Of a stretch of 64,000 nt of DNA, positions 1-10,007 are shown piece after piece. This DNA is from Lumbricus rubellus. Taxonomy: Eukaryota > Annelida > Clitellata > Crassiclitellata > Lumbricidae. Every line of letters begins with the position of its first letter. Within the stretch, counting starts at the first letter, position 1. A model generated the notes under the pieces. The model saw only the letters and a list, made by a program, of their open reading frames with translations. It did not search any database and was not told where the DNA came from. Position numbers and translations under genes: made by a program. The stretch spans positions 35,167,738 to 35,231,737 of the forward strand of contig OX243821.1 of assembly GCA_945859605.1 (NCBI GenBank), in the 5' to 3' direction.

Positions 1-697
1 TTTTCAGTTGTCAAAATATTTGAAAGCTTCTTTTATTAGTTGCCAAAAATTTCTGTAGACTTTTTTTAGTCGTCAGAATTTCTGAAAACATCTTTATTAA
101 TTTTCAAAATTTCTGAAGACATCTTTTTAGTTCTCAAAATTTCTGAAGACTTTTTTGTGTGTCAAAATTTCTAGAGACACCTTTTTTAGTTGTCAAAGTT
201 TTTGAAGATACCTTTTTAGGTCTCAAAATTTCTGAAGACACCTTATTTTAGTCGTAAAAATTTCTGAAGACACCTTTTTTAGTCGTCCATAATTAACACC
301 GTAGGGTGTAGTGAATAGTTATTACCACTTGTGACCGACGTTGACGAAATACTAGAAAAGGACATTAAAGACTGCTTCAATTTCTTTATCGGTGGTCCAC
401 TTACTCCGCTAGACATAATTATTGACAAGTCTTTAACAAATGTTATAAGTCATATTATTGTCATCTGGAACTTTATATTAGTTTTCAAAGTTTATATCTG
501 CACACTTCAATCACAAAACTTGCAATACGCCAACAGTAAGCTTCTCTAAGTGTCTTTTAAAATAGCGTATTATTCCAAATCGGAAGACATCGAACTTTAA
601 AAAATATTTTTTAACTGCACAAAATTGCTTTTACAACTGCACAAATCCATTTAGAACTGCACATTTTGTGTAGAACTGCACGTTAAAAAAAGCCCTG
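1..697 (+). mobile_element. right part of a hAT-like element, cut by the window start
   Basis: The last 150 bp match the right end of the complete element at 52965-54676: repeated AACTGCACA subterminal motifs and the terminal sequence TTAAAAAAAGCCCTG. Bases 1-290 are about nine copies of a 31-bp minisatellite (core TCAAAATTTCTGAAGACACC), which is also found in that element. The element ends at 697 and abuts another repeat, so it inserted into older repeat DNA. The left end lies outside the window. A 72-residue reading frame at 331-549 has no recognisable domain. Confidence 0.75.
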
Positions 698-1020
698 TGG
701 GGCGGAGCTTACCAGCGCATTTTTGGCTGTGTCGACCTCAAATGGAGCCATTATAGGCTCTTGTTTTCCAGCTATTTGGGAACGGTAAAATCGCGAAAAC
801 TTTAAGAATAAGTCGTTTTTCAGTGTCGCAAGCTACCAGGATAACAATAAAAATGAAATTGCTACTGTAAAAGAGAAAGGTTTTATCTTTACCGTAAGCT
901 CCCCAGCGGGGCCTGGGGCGGAGCCCCAGCGAACAGCGCATTTTTGGCTGTGTCGACCTCAAAATTAATGGAGCCAATTTCAGGCAGTCATGGCCAGTCG
1001 GCCGTCCATGCAGTCATGAA
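698..1020 (+). mobile_element. fragment of the CTGGGGCGGAGCCCCAG repeat family
   Basis: Shares with 7575-8060 and 13259-13871 the phrase GCGCATTTTTGGCTGTGTCG, the segment AATAAGTCGTTTTTCAGTGT and the G/C hairpin CTGGGGCGGAGCCCCAG. The 13259 copy has hAT-type ends. This copy has no recognisable termini and was split by the element ending at 697. Confidence 0.65.
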
Positions 1021-1293
1021 ATTCATCCAATTGGCCGTTTTGCCCGATCGAGTGAGGTTGGTTGGCCAATTGCCTATTGCGGACTTGATTTTATATAGCG
1101 CCGGTGTTTAAGCGGGTCTCCCTGACGTGCTTTTGTGGGCAGTGAGAAATTCTCGAAGATGTACATTACATTACATTACAATTGGAGGATAACGTCTTGT
1201 AAATGCCGAATAGAATTTATAGCTCTTGGTCGATCACGTGGTCCACGAAGGTATCCCGTGACGTCGTTTCCGATTATCGACCATGTCTACGTA

Positions 1294-1569
1294 CAGTGAT
1301 GCCACAGCTGTGTTTTTTCCACTAGATCTGGGTTTTTCGTCTTCGTCTGGGTTTCTGGTTTTTTTGGGAAAATCTAGGTTTATTTGGGTGAGTTGAAAAT
1401 TTGTACATTTTTTTGACTTTTTAGACCGGACGACTAAAAAAAGGTCAGCAACTTTTTTGCCGAAAAAAGAACATTTTTTGACTTTTTCGGCCGGACGACG
1501 GTCTGGGTTTTTCTGGGTTTTTCCCCAAGGAAATCTGGGTTTATTTCTGAAACCTCAGTGGCAACACTG
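1294..1569. mobile_element. 276-bp hAT-type MITE with 8-bp TSD
   Basis: The ends are CAGTGATGCCAC and GTGGCAACACTG (inverted match 11 of 12). The flanks carry a perfect 8-bp direct repeat, TCTACGTA, at 1286-1293 and 1570-1577. Terminal CAGTG and an 8-bp TSD are hAT-superfamily hallmarks. The interior is rich in CTGGGTTTTT and has no coding capacity, so it is non-autonomous. Confidence 0.88.
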
Positions 1570-1820
1570 TCTACGTAATTAAGAGGAACAGCTGACCACC
1601 CTACTGTTTAGAGAAACGAACTTCATGTCCTCCGTGACCTTTGATACTGATGGAAGATCGATAACTGTAAGATAATAATTATACTGGTAAGCATTGTCGT
1701 CTTGAACACCTTCAAACTGAATGAAAACATGATATATAAACAGCGATTTTATGTCAAATGCAATGATGAAATATGTGTGCTCAATTAAAAAACAACTGTC
1801 GGGAAAAACTCACAATTTAA

Positions 1821-1891
1821 CCTTTTGAACCCGAAGCTCCCGTAACTCTGTGGATAACAGGCCGGAAAACCGGCCCGTCGGGTTCAAAGGG
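1821..1891. mobile_element. 71-bp TTAA-flanked hairpin MITE
   Basis: TTAA at 1817-1820 and 1892-1895 flank the arms CCTTTTGAACCCGA and TCGGGTTCAAAGGG, which are inverted repeats with one mismatch. A smaller inner stem, GGCCGGAAAACCGGCC, is also present. TTAA target sites are typical of piggyBac-type elements. This would be a minimal hairpin with almost no interior. Confidence 0.7.
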
Positions 1892-2055
1892 TTAAGACTC
1901 CTTAAAAATATCGATAAATGTATTCCCACTATCATGTTGCTTTAGAGCATGTTAGGCTTGCTAGCAAATTCAACCTTAATTAATTTCCAGGCTGCCATTT
2001 AGGTCCTAGGTCTTTTGCATCATACAAATTGTTTCGTATCGAACTATGTTTGAAC

Positions 2056-2260
2056 GTCCACTTGTTATAGCGCCCCTTCAACATAAGTACAGGTTGCGGG
2101 AGAAAGACTATAAACTTATATCTGTGGTTGGCCCGGTGGTATGGAATGTCCTATCACTTGAGCTGCGCCTGTTCTATGGAACACGTTAATTTTACAAGCA
2201 CTTACAAATGTTCCGATTTGACCGGACTAGAGTCGGGAGCGCCTTTGAGTAGTTTCCTTG
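2056..2260. repeat. two SINE tail remnants in opposite directions
   Basis: CACTTGTTATAGCGCCCCTT at about 2058 is the reverse complement of the 3' tail of the full SINE at 26035. TCGGGAGCGCCTTTGAGTAG at about 2234 is the same tail region read forwards. No tRNA-like head is present. Confidence 0.6.
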
Positions 2261-4763
2261 ACGCTTTTTGATAACTTGAATGGAAGAAAGCATGACCTAA
2301 AGCCAAGAAGCCTATGATAATACAAGTCTGTTACCATGAATTTATATAGCATGCATTACAATCGTTTTAACGGTGTTCAAGGCGAACAACATTGCTCATA
2401 GGTTGAGTGAAAGTCATTATATATCGTCATCTTGTCCATCCTCATTGCTGTTGATCGGAGATCATGGCAGATCCAAAGACGTCAGTTTCCTTCATCTTTC
2501 TCTGTCCTTCGCTCTTCTTACACAATCCGCCATCGAAAACTCCATCCATTCCATTCAATCTAGCGTCTTCTTGGTCTCCTTCGGGCTTTTTTTCCATCCA
2601 CATATCCCTGACAAAATATGAAGACCGGTACATTGTCAGCTCTGACCATGCAACCATAGTAATTCATCTTCCTACTCTTCACAGTGTAAGAATTGTGGAA
2701 AAATAACTGGGGGTTGGGTTGGGGTTGGACAATGATCCACTTGGAATTTGGGTTTGAAAAACATACTTTAACATGGGGCTCTAAAAAGAAAGATTGGGGG
2801 TTGAAAACCCCCAACCCCAGCCCTGCAATCCTCACCCTGCAACCTCCAACATCCGCTGCTCCAGTTGCAACACGTTATAGATTCGTTAGTTCTGTGCTAT
2901 TTGCAGCTGACTCTCAGCATATTTTGGAGCCTTAGACACCTCTGAAACGTTGTAGACGAAGACTTTATTATTTTCAAACACGCCACGGAAAATGAATTGA
3001 TTCAATATTCGATGTCTAGTGGTGTTTACTCTTATTGACAATTCAATATGTCACACAGCATTCATTTACAGGTTGGATGGATGCTGATTTGACGAGGTAT
3101 TACGACAACTGTTACAGTACAGAGGCTGTTGCCTTCGAAAAAATTAGTTTTAAGAAATTTTATACTTATTTATATCTCTAGGTTGAGCCCATTGCAGGTA
3201 CATTGCTCATAAGCGCTGTAATATGCAGAGCAAATTTCTGTCCAGGGTAACGACCTCTGTTGTCATAGACCCTGGTCAAATTGGAATCCTCCTTCCTATT
3301 ACACACCATTAAAAAGGTTTCTCGAGGCGGTACATATAGTGTTGGGCGACGATTGAAAATGCACGTGGAAACTGTGCAATTGAAGGCAATTGAAGATCTC
3401 TATCGAAATGACATTGTGTGTTGCAATTATAAGTAGTCCTAAATTCAAACAAAGGTTGATAATCTCTTCCCTAAGAGCATCTTCAAACCCCATTATTTCC
3501 ACCCTGAAAACATCACCAAGGCAACGGAACTCAGTCTTGAGTGAAATTCAGCGCATGTCTTCATTTCGACGTAGGATGGGGTAGAGACTAACAAGATATT
3601 CACCGTCGTTCAAACTGTCAACATTAAATATTGGACGCCCGCGTATAATATTTATAATATTAATTTTATTTGTAATATTTATATTAATTAGAATGACTTT
3701 AAAAGCGGTGTGTAACGTACTACACCTTTTTCGTCTATTATTGTGGGATTCATAAAGAAGCCATTAGCCTATTCAATCATTATAAGGTAAATTAAAAGTT
3801 CAATGAAATGAGTCAATCGAATTTTCAAGCGGTAGGATGGATGGATACGGCAGTTTGATTTTTAAACTGACCGACAGATGGATATGCAGATGGATATACA
3901 GACGGGGATAGATGGATTGATCGAATCGCTTTGAATCCCATTTTATTGGGGTTTTCACATTGCTATTTTAACTATTTGCCAATATCTGCAGCGACAAGTT
4001 GCGATTTGTCTCTGAGTGTTAATAACGAGTTCGAGACTTGTTATTTATAGCATAATTATAATTATAGTTTTAAAGGTGCTTAAAATCAATCAAAATTAGA
4101 GCCATTCATTTCAGTTTTATCAACCGAAACACGATTATCTTGTCCCTCTATAATATACTATATTTTTTCTGTATTTTTAACACCTCTTTTATGCAACCAA
4201 ACTTTGCATTATTAACTTCCTAAAAAATAACGGAATCATAAAATTGAAAATACAATAAGCTCTCACAAAGTAGTATTTGGTCGGGGTAATTAAGTAAGCA
4301 AGTGATTTATAGCTTGAGGTAAACGTCTTTCCTTCAAGCAGTGATGTTCCTCTCTATGCTCAACTAGTATGTCGTCCTTCCTTTATGGGGACATCCTCAC
4401 TTTTTTTGAACCATCCATCCTTCCGAACACTATTGTCCGGATCTTCCAATCATTATTCATTCTACGCACGTAACCGAGCAATTATTATCCGGCTGAAAGA
4501 GGTTGTGCACCACGAAGGATCCCTGTTGGACGCCGGCAACTTTTATAGCAGGTATAACATACTTAGGAAAGGTGTGTAAGAAAATCCGCAATTTCGTGGC
4601 GAAGATAAGAAGATAAGAAGTACCGCCCTCCAGTCTCCTTTGAATTATTTCCTGTGTCAAATTATTCTTCATGATATCTGTACAGTTGTATATCCAGTTG
4701 CTAAGCAGCTGCATTCTGAACTATGACGTCAACATTTCGATATAGTCACAGGTAAAAGTAATC
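2261..4763. other. non-coding stretch with small repeats
   Basis: I see no supportable gene. A short inverted repeat lies at 2707-2820 (CTGGGGGTTGGG against CCCCCAACCCCAG). A coding-like fragment lies at 3195-3290 on the minus strand, paralogous to 37985-38080. Box A-like copies lie at about 3703 and 4573. A loose GATG/GACA run spans 3835-3920. Several open frames under 92 codons overlap each other and lack domains. Confidence 0.5.
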
Positions 4764-4902
4764 GCATCGGAGTTTCACGCCGAAGCGCTGAGCAATTGTG
4801 AGTGAAGGACTTGCCCACGGTCCTTACGCGGTGAGGTGGATTCGAACCTCGAACCTTTCGGCTCCAAGGCAACGACGCCACCACTACACCACCGCGCCCC
4901 AC
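4764..4902 (-). mobile_element. tRNA-headed SINE, 3' truncated
   Basis: Reverse complement of the head and central part of the family shown complete at 26035-26260. It includes the pol III B box GGTTCGAATCC and the head GGGGCGCGGTGG. The tail beyond the GATGC segment is missing. Confidence 0.85.
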
Positions 4903-5217
4903 AATTGATGGGTGAGTAGGAAGGAAAAAGTAGGGAGGGGAAGAGGTAATGGGTTTGAGTGAGGGGGGATAGAAGTGTGAGTGGGGGGATAAACCCAAGA
5001 GAGGCTGCGAACCAGCTCCACAGGGTGGGTGAAGCTGTGTTTGGGGGACGAAAACCTAAATTTCACGAGAAGCGCAAGTGTAAGCTTATACTATTAGGAA
5101 ATGGATCATTTTTCATGTGGTAACATGTTGAAAGAAACTAATATAATTTATATACATAAATAAAGAAAATTAATAGAGGTGTTGTAGGAAGCGACTCTCC
5201 GCAGAGGTTGGTAGTGG

Positions 5218-5705
5218 GGTGGGTGGTTGGGTAGGTAGGTAGGTAGGTAGGTAAGCAGGTAGGTAGGTAAGTAAGCAGGTAAGTAGGTAGGAAGGAAGGT
5301 AGGTATGTAGGTAGGTATGTAGGTAGGTAGGTAGGTAGGTAGGTAGGTAGGTAGGTAGGTAGGTAGGTAGGTAGGAAGGTAAGTAGGTAGGTAGGTAGGT
5401 AGGAAAAAAGGTAGGTAGGTAGGTAGGTAGAAAGAAAGGAAGGTAAGTAGGTAGGTAGAAAGGAAGGTAAGTAGGTAGGTAGGTAGGTAGGTAGGTAGGT
5501 AGGTAGGTAGGTAGGTAGGTAGGTAGGTAGGTAGGTAGGTAGGTAGGTAGGTAGGTAGGTAGGTAGGTCGGTAGGTCGGTAGGTAGGTAGGTAGGTAGGT
5601 AGGTAGGTAGGTAGGTAGGTAGGTAGGTCGGTAGGTAGGTAGTCAGGTGGGCAGGTAGGTGGGTAGGCAGGCAGGCAGGCAGGCAGGCCAGCAGGCAGGC
5701 AGGCA
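5218..5705. repeat. GGTA/GGCA tetranucleotide microsatellite
   Basis: About 490 bp of GGTA repeats with GGAA, GGTC and GGCA variants, the last 60 bp being mainly GGCA. Because the unit is 4 bp and stop-free, it gives a 190-residue open frame of PTYL repeats on the minus strand. That frame is an artefact and not a gene. Confidence 0.97.
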
Positions 5706-6086
5706 GTCAAGCTTCTGAAGCAATTCTGCTCAGGTTTAACCGTAAAATAGCCTGGACTGTATGTAGTCCAACATTCTCTACGTGGAGTTCGGTTTCTATT
5801 AGATAGTTAAGCGACGCCCGCGGAAAATGTTTATCACAGTAATATTACCTGTAAAAGAGGTGTGTAACTTGCTGCTCTTTGTTGACTATAATAATATTGT
5901 AGGATTCATGTAGGCGCCATTGTTAATTCGATAGAAGTTGAAAATCAAAGTTCAATCCAGTCAATCCATCATTTTCCCCCTTTCTTCCTATAGCCTACTC
6001 GTGAAGTTTGTGTGGCTCCCCAAACTTGCACAGTCAGGCAATGTTGTAATACTTAACACTTGTGCAAAACTGTGTTTCATAATTTA
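5706..6086. other. non-coding, box A copy
   Basis: A box A copy, AAAAGAGGTGTGTAAC, lies near 5853. It is followed by TATAATAATATTGTAGGATT, a block with a paralog after the box A copy at 3703. Nothing else is recognisable. Confidence 0.5.
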
Positions 6087-6690
6087 CATGATTGTAGTCT
6101 ACTTTTGGAAAGTAAATAATTTTAGATGAATTGAATTCAAAATTCTAAGCACAGTTATGCATGTTCATCTTTGTAGGTGTGAGTATAGGTCTTGTAATCT
6201 TGATAACTTGGCACGTTACAAATCTAAAATTGAAAGGTCGCTGCTGCTATTTATAGAAAGCAAAAACAGTTTAACGAGGTGTGTTGTTTAAGAAACTTAT
6301 AATACTGGAAAATTAGGAAGTTCGTAAAATCGCGTAAATCTGCAAATTGAATAACAGAAAACATTTCTTCTCTGTGCAAAAAATGTCTTTTTTAATATTT
6401 ATATGACTGTAGTCTAATTTGGAAAGTAAATAATTTCAATTTAATTGAATTCAAACTGTTATAAGCACGTTAATCTTTGTAGTTGTGATGACGAATCATG
6501 ATAAAATGGATCAACACATATATTATAGTGAAACTGCTGCAAATTATAGAAAAAAAATAAAAGTTAAACGAGGTGTGTAAGAAACTTATAATTATACTGA
6601 AAATTTAGGAACTTCGCAGAATCGCTTAAATCTACTAAACTACACATTACTGCATAACAGAAAACATTTATTCTCTTTTTGAAATTCGTT
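6087..6690. repeat. tandem duplication, period about 314 bp
   Basis: GATTGTAGTCTACTTTTGGA near 6090 recurs as GACTGTAGTCTAATTTGGAA near 6403. GGAAAGTAAATAAT is at 6107 and again at 6421. Each unit carries a box A copy (ACGAGGTGTGT near 6278 and 6571) followed by AAGAAACTTATAA. The units have diverged by roughly a fifth. Confidence 0.75.
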
Positions 6691-6699
6691 CATAAGTTC

Positions 6700-7570
6700 A
6701 GTTGTTCAACATAATTATTCAAATGATACAGTTACACAGAGTTCTGAAAACTGGCCGCGTTACTCTACGACGATTTCGAATGTCGTAGCACATGATGCGT
6801 CTCTTCGTAAGACTGGAGCGCCTTCTCGACGACACTGCCATTGATGAATTTCGCAAACAGCTGTGGACGAAATTTAGAATAAGGTAAATGGTCGAATGCA
6901 TAGTGTAGTGTAAAGTTGAAAAGATGTAGGGTCTACCGTATCTAAATGTCATGTTCATACGATGCTAAATATATGCGATGAATGGATGAATGAATGAATG
7001 AATGAATGAATGAATGTAAATATCAACAGAATTGTTATCATTACTATAATTATTGTTATTACTATAATATCTTATATAATATTACTGTAATTCTCATTGT
7101 TAGTACAATTCTAAATATTACTAAAATTCTAATTATTACTATGATTCTAATTTTTTACTATTATTCTTATTATTATTTAGTTCAATGGTCACACAGAGCA
7201 TCAAGCAATGGCGCTGAGTTGAATCGCTGACACGAATGGAAAAGATTAATATAAATGTTCAGTGTTCCACTCTTGTATATCAATTTATTCCTATTTAGGG
7301 GTGTGTACATACGAATGTTTGTGAAGGTCTGTCCCTGCCACTCTACATGGTGAGTAAAACTAGGGAGGTGATTTAATTTTGACCGACGACTCTATGAGCG
7401 TAGACTCGAACCCGACCTGGGCGAGCGGACCAAAGTCCTCCGTGCCCACCTTCTCGTGGGGCGAACTGTTCGTACTCTCCAGCGGCACCGCCAGGATTTT
7501 ATTTCTGTACGCACAACTTGCACAAAATAATATGAAGTGAACAGCGATCGATACGATCGATACGAGCTTA
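6700..7570. other. non-coding AT-rich stretch
   Basis: Contains a short GAAT run at about 6985-7015 and a TTA/ATA-rich stretch to 7180. A GC-richer piece at 7380-7500 contains ACTCGAACCCGACC, which resembles a decayed SINE B box. I see no gene. Confidence 0.45.
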
Positions 7571-7574
7571 TATA

Positions 7575-8060
7575 GAGGGGCGGATCCAGGATTTCTGGTT
7601 AGGGGGGAGTAAATACTACCAATCCAATCCCATATAATTATATATATATATATACTATAAAGCCTAAACAGTGCTTAAAGTGTAAAAAAAGTGCCAGGAC
7701 GCTGTATTGTATGCCTAATTGGTCGTCAGTGGCGGCGCCGAAGGCGGGAAGTTGCGATTGCCGAAGGCACGAAGCCCATCCCGACTAGGGGGTCTGGGGG
7801 AGCGCCGTAAGCTCCCCAAGCGGGGTCTGGGGCGGAGCCCCAGCGACCAGCGCATTTTTGGCTGTTTCGACCTTAAATGGAGCCATTTTTAGGCTCTTGT
7901 TTGCCAGCTATTTAGCCTATTTGTGAACGACAAAGTCGCGAAATTTTTAAGAATAAGTCGTTTTTCAGTGTCGCAAGCTACCAGGATAACAATAAAAATC
8001 AAAATGTTATTGTAAAAGAGAAAGGTTTTGTCTTTACAGTAAGCCCCCCCCCCAGCGGGG
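7575..8060 (+). mobile_element. second copy of the CTGGGGCGGAGCCCCAG family
   Basis: Aligns with the reverse complement of 13259-13871 through GTGCCAGGACGCTGTATTGT, GGCACGAAGCCC, ACTAGGGGGTCTGGGGGAGC and the CTGGGGCGGAGCCCCAG hairpin. The left end (GAGGGGCGGATCCAGG) differs from the 13259 copy, and I find no clear TSD. A possible partner end, CGGACGCCCATG, lies near 8291. Confidence 0.65.
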
Positions 8061-8291
8061 GATTATTTGGTTGTGATTGTTGCAATGCGATTTTCAATGT
8101 GATTATCGATTCGTTCTACAGGGTGAACCTATATAATATATCTTTCTTTGGGCGCATAGCCTAACGTATAGGTAGGATATAAGATTCTCTCGTGGTAAAA
8201 TGGAAATTCAAACTGTCACCCAATAAATTTAGACCATGTGACAATTATATAAAAGTTTGCGCCCCTAGAAAAATTCCTGCGGACGCCCATG

Positions 8292-8692
8292 CTAAAGGCT
8301 TCAAATTATTACCCCCTCCTAAACATTACCCCCCCTGCAAACTGTAATTTGCATCAATCGTCGCATTTATTGGACTAAAAATATCAGAAAAATAATCCCG
8401 CTTCTTGTTTTGGTCTGAAGATTTTCATCCGTTATCCCACTTCGTGGTTTGGTTTGTTATAAATATTTTCATCTGTAGCCTAACTAAAATACTAAATCGC
8501 CGCTGAAGTTACATGGAGAAATGGCTTCGAGGCTATTATTTTTTCCAAGTAAAATATTGATAACAAACCACAGTGGGATGACGGATGAATCTATGCAAAT
8601 CTAGTGTCCGGGGGTAATCTGAAACCGGTTACGGTACACGTTACCGGAGGGGGGGGGGGTGATGTTTAGGAGGTGCAATTTGATACCTTTAG
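8292..8692. mobile_element. MITE with about 40-bp TIRs and inner inverted arms
   Basis: The left end CTAAAGGCTTCAAATTATTA and the right end, read in reverse as CTAAAGGTATCAAATTGCAC, continue into matching CTCCTAAACAT and C tracts. Inside, ATCCGTTATCCCACTTCGTG faces a matching inverted arm at about 8545-8590, so the element can fold on itself. It has no coding capacity and I see no TSD. Confidence 0.65.
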
Positions 8693-8699
8693 ATCGGCA

Positions 8700-8815
8700 T
8701 ATTGCTATGCTATCGTCGCCTTGAAGCCGGAATTTTCCAGGTTCGAATCTACCTCGCCGCGTAAGGACCTTGGGCAAGTTCTTCACTCACAATTGCTCAG
8801 CGCTTCGGCCATTTT
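8700..8815 (+). mobile_element. SINE fragment (head and centre)
   Basis: Contains ATCGTCGCCTTGAAGCCGGA, the B box GGTTCGAATCTACC and CTTGGGCAAGTTCTTCACTC of the main SINE family. It stops after CAGCGCTTCGG in a G run at about 8822. Confidence 0.8.
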
Positions 8816-8984
8816 CCGAATGGGGGGGGGGGGAGATATGCCATTACACCCATATGCATATTGCTAATTTCATTAGCAGTTTTCATTTTTGTATAAAAAC
8901 TGGCCTCCCGGGAAAAAGTTAGTGACGTACTATCATGCTACTGCATGATCATAGGTTCAGTTTGAACAACATTCAAACAATTTG

Positions 8985-9150
8985 CTAGGTGGCGTAGTGG
9001 GTTGCGCGCAGGGTAGTCAATGATGACTCATAAGGTCACGGGTTCTAATCCCGGTCAGGAATTTTTTTTCACTCGGCAATAATGAGTACCTCGTAGACGG
9101 TCGGTGGAAGATGAGGCAATGAAGAAGAGGACTGTCCAAGGAAACAAACA
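8985..9150 (+). mobile_element. second SINE family with tRNA-like head
   Basis: The head contains GGCGTAGTGG (A-box-like, 8991-9000) and GGGTTCTAATCCC (B-box-like, 9040-9052) at normal tRNA spacing, followed by a T run and a distinct body (CACTCGGCAATAATGAGTAC). The body differs from the main SINE. I do not call a functional tRNA because the acceptor stem does not pair well. Confidence 0.6.
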
Positions 9151-9317
9151 AAGTAAAGCTAAAACCCAAGTTTTTCCCGAAAAACCCCATTTCCCATGTT
9201 CGGATGGAAAAACCCATGGTCTTGGGAAAAAACCCAAGAAGTGGCATCGCACGTTGTCGTTATAATGAACGTTATGAAACTACTGTTTTAAGTTCTATAA
9301 TTGCCCTATTAGAGTAA

Positions 9318-9660
9318 ATGTGGACGTGGAGAAGAATGGAGAAGATCAGCTGGACGGAACACAGAACAAATGAGGAAGTGCTGGAAAGGGTAGGAGAGGA
9401 AAGAACAATGATAAAAACAATCAGAGAAAGGCATAAGAACTGGATAGGGCATATTCTAAGAGGAGACAGTCTGGTGAAAACGGTGTTAGAAGGACAAATG
9501 GAGGGGAAATGAACAAGAGGAAGACCCCGACAGATGTTGCTGGACACTCTGATGAAGAAGATCGGATATCAGAAACTAAAGGAGAAGGCCCAGCGGAGGG
9601 AAGAGTGGCGACATTGGACAGCCGAACCTGCCTAGGGGCAGAGAACCAGAAGAAGAGAGT
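9318..9660 (+). mobile_element. LINE fragment: C-terminal end of a reverse transcriptase ORF
   Basis: Translation gives WTEHRTNEEVLERVGE, RHKNWIGHILRGDSL and, after an in-frame stop, [11 protein letters not shown]. This is the typical region after the polymerase domain in non-LTR retrotransposons. Related pieces are at 59926-60145 and 55091-55160. The copy is truncated 5', has a stop at about 9509 and a frame change downstream, so it is dead. Confidence 0.85.
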
Positions 9661-9726
9661 ATTATTAATATTTATGAGCATGATTGTTTTTTTCCTTTAT
9701 CTGTCTGCTGATGCTAATAAAAAAAG

Positions 9727-9999
9727 TCCATCCAGTTCCATGTGGAACACAGGAAGGCGCTCATCTCCTTTTCAATCGCCTTGAGCCAGCAGAGGAAGAG
9801 TGCCAAGGTCTTGGACACGAAGCCAGTGTATCGCAGGACTTGCTGTTTACTTTCCAGCTAACGCCGGTACCAAATTATACTGCTTGGTGACAGAGGCACG
9901 TGTGCACAAACAACTTGACCAAGGTCGTTAACCAGAGTCGAACCCGCAACCGCCCGCTCCGTGAGCAAGCGCGTTACCGATAGGCCACCGAGTCGCTCG
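9727..9999 (-). mobile_element. third SINE type with tRNA-like head
   Basis: The reverse strand reads CGACTCGGTGGCCTATCGGT (A-box region) and GCGGGTTCGACTCTGG (B box), then an unrelated body that ends in CCTGTGTTCCACATGGAACT. The head differs from the two other SINE families in the window. Confidence 0.65.
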
Positions 10000-10007
10000 A
10001 AGAAACA

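Noticed and set aside
2373..2935. Overlapping open frames of 70-90 codons as a possible gene
   Set aside because: Frames on both strands are equally open, no domain is visible, and no splice pattern or homology supports any of them.
5138..5710. 190-codon frame of PTYL repeats
   Set aside because: Product of the GGTA/GGCA microsatellite on the opposite strand.
8985..9060. Possible functional tRNA gene
   Set aside because: A- and B-box-like sequences are present, but the acceptor stem does not pair and a repeat body follows, so it is a SINE head.
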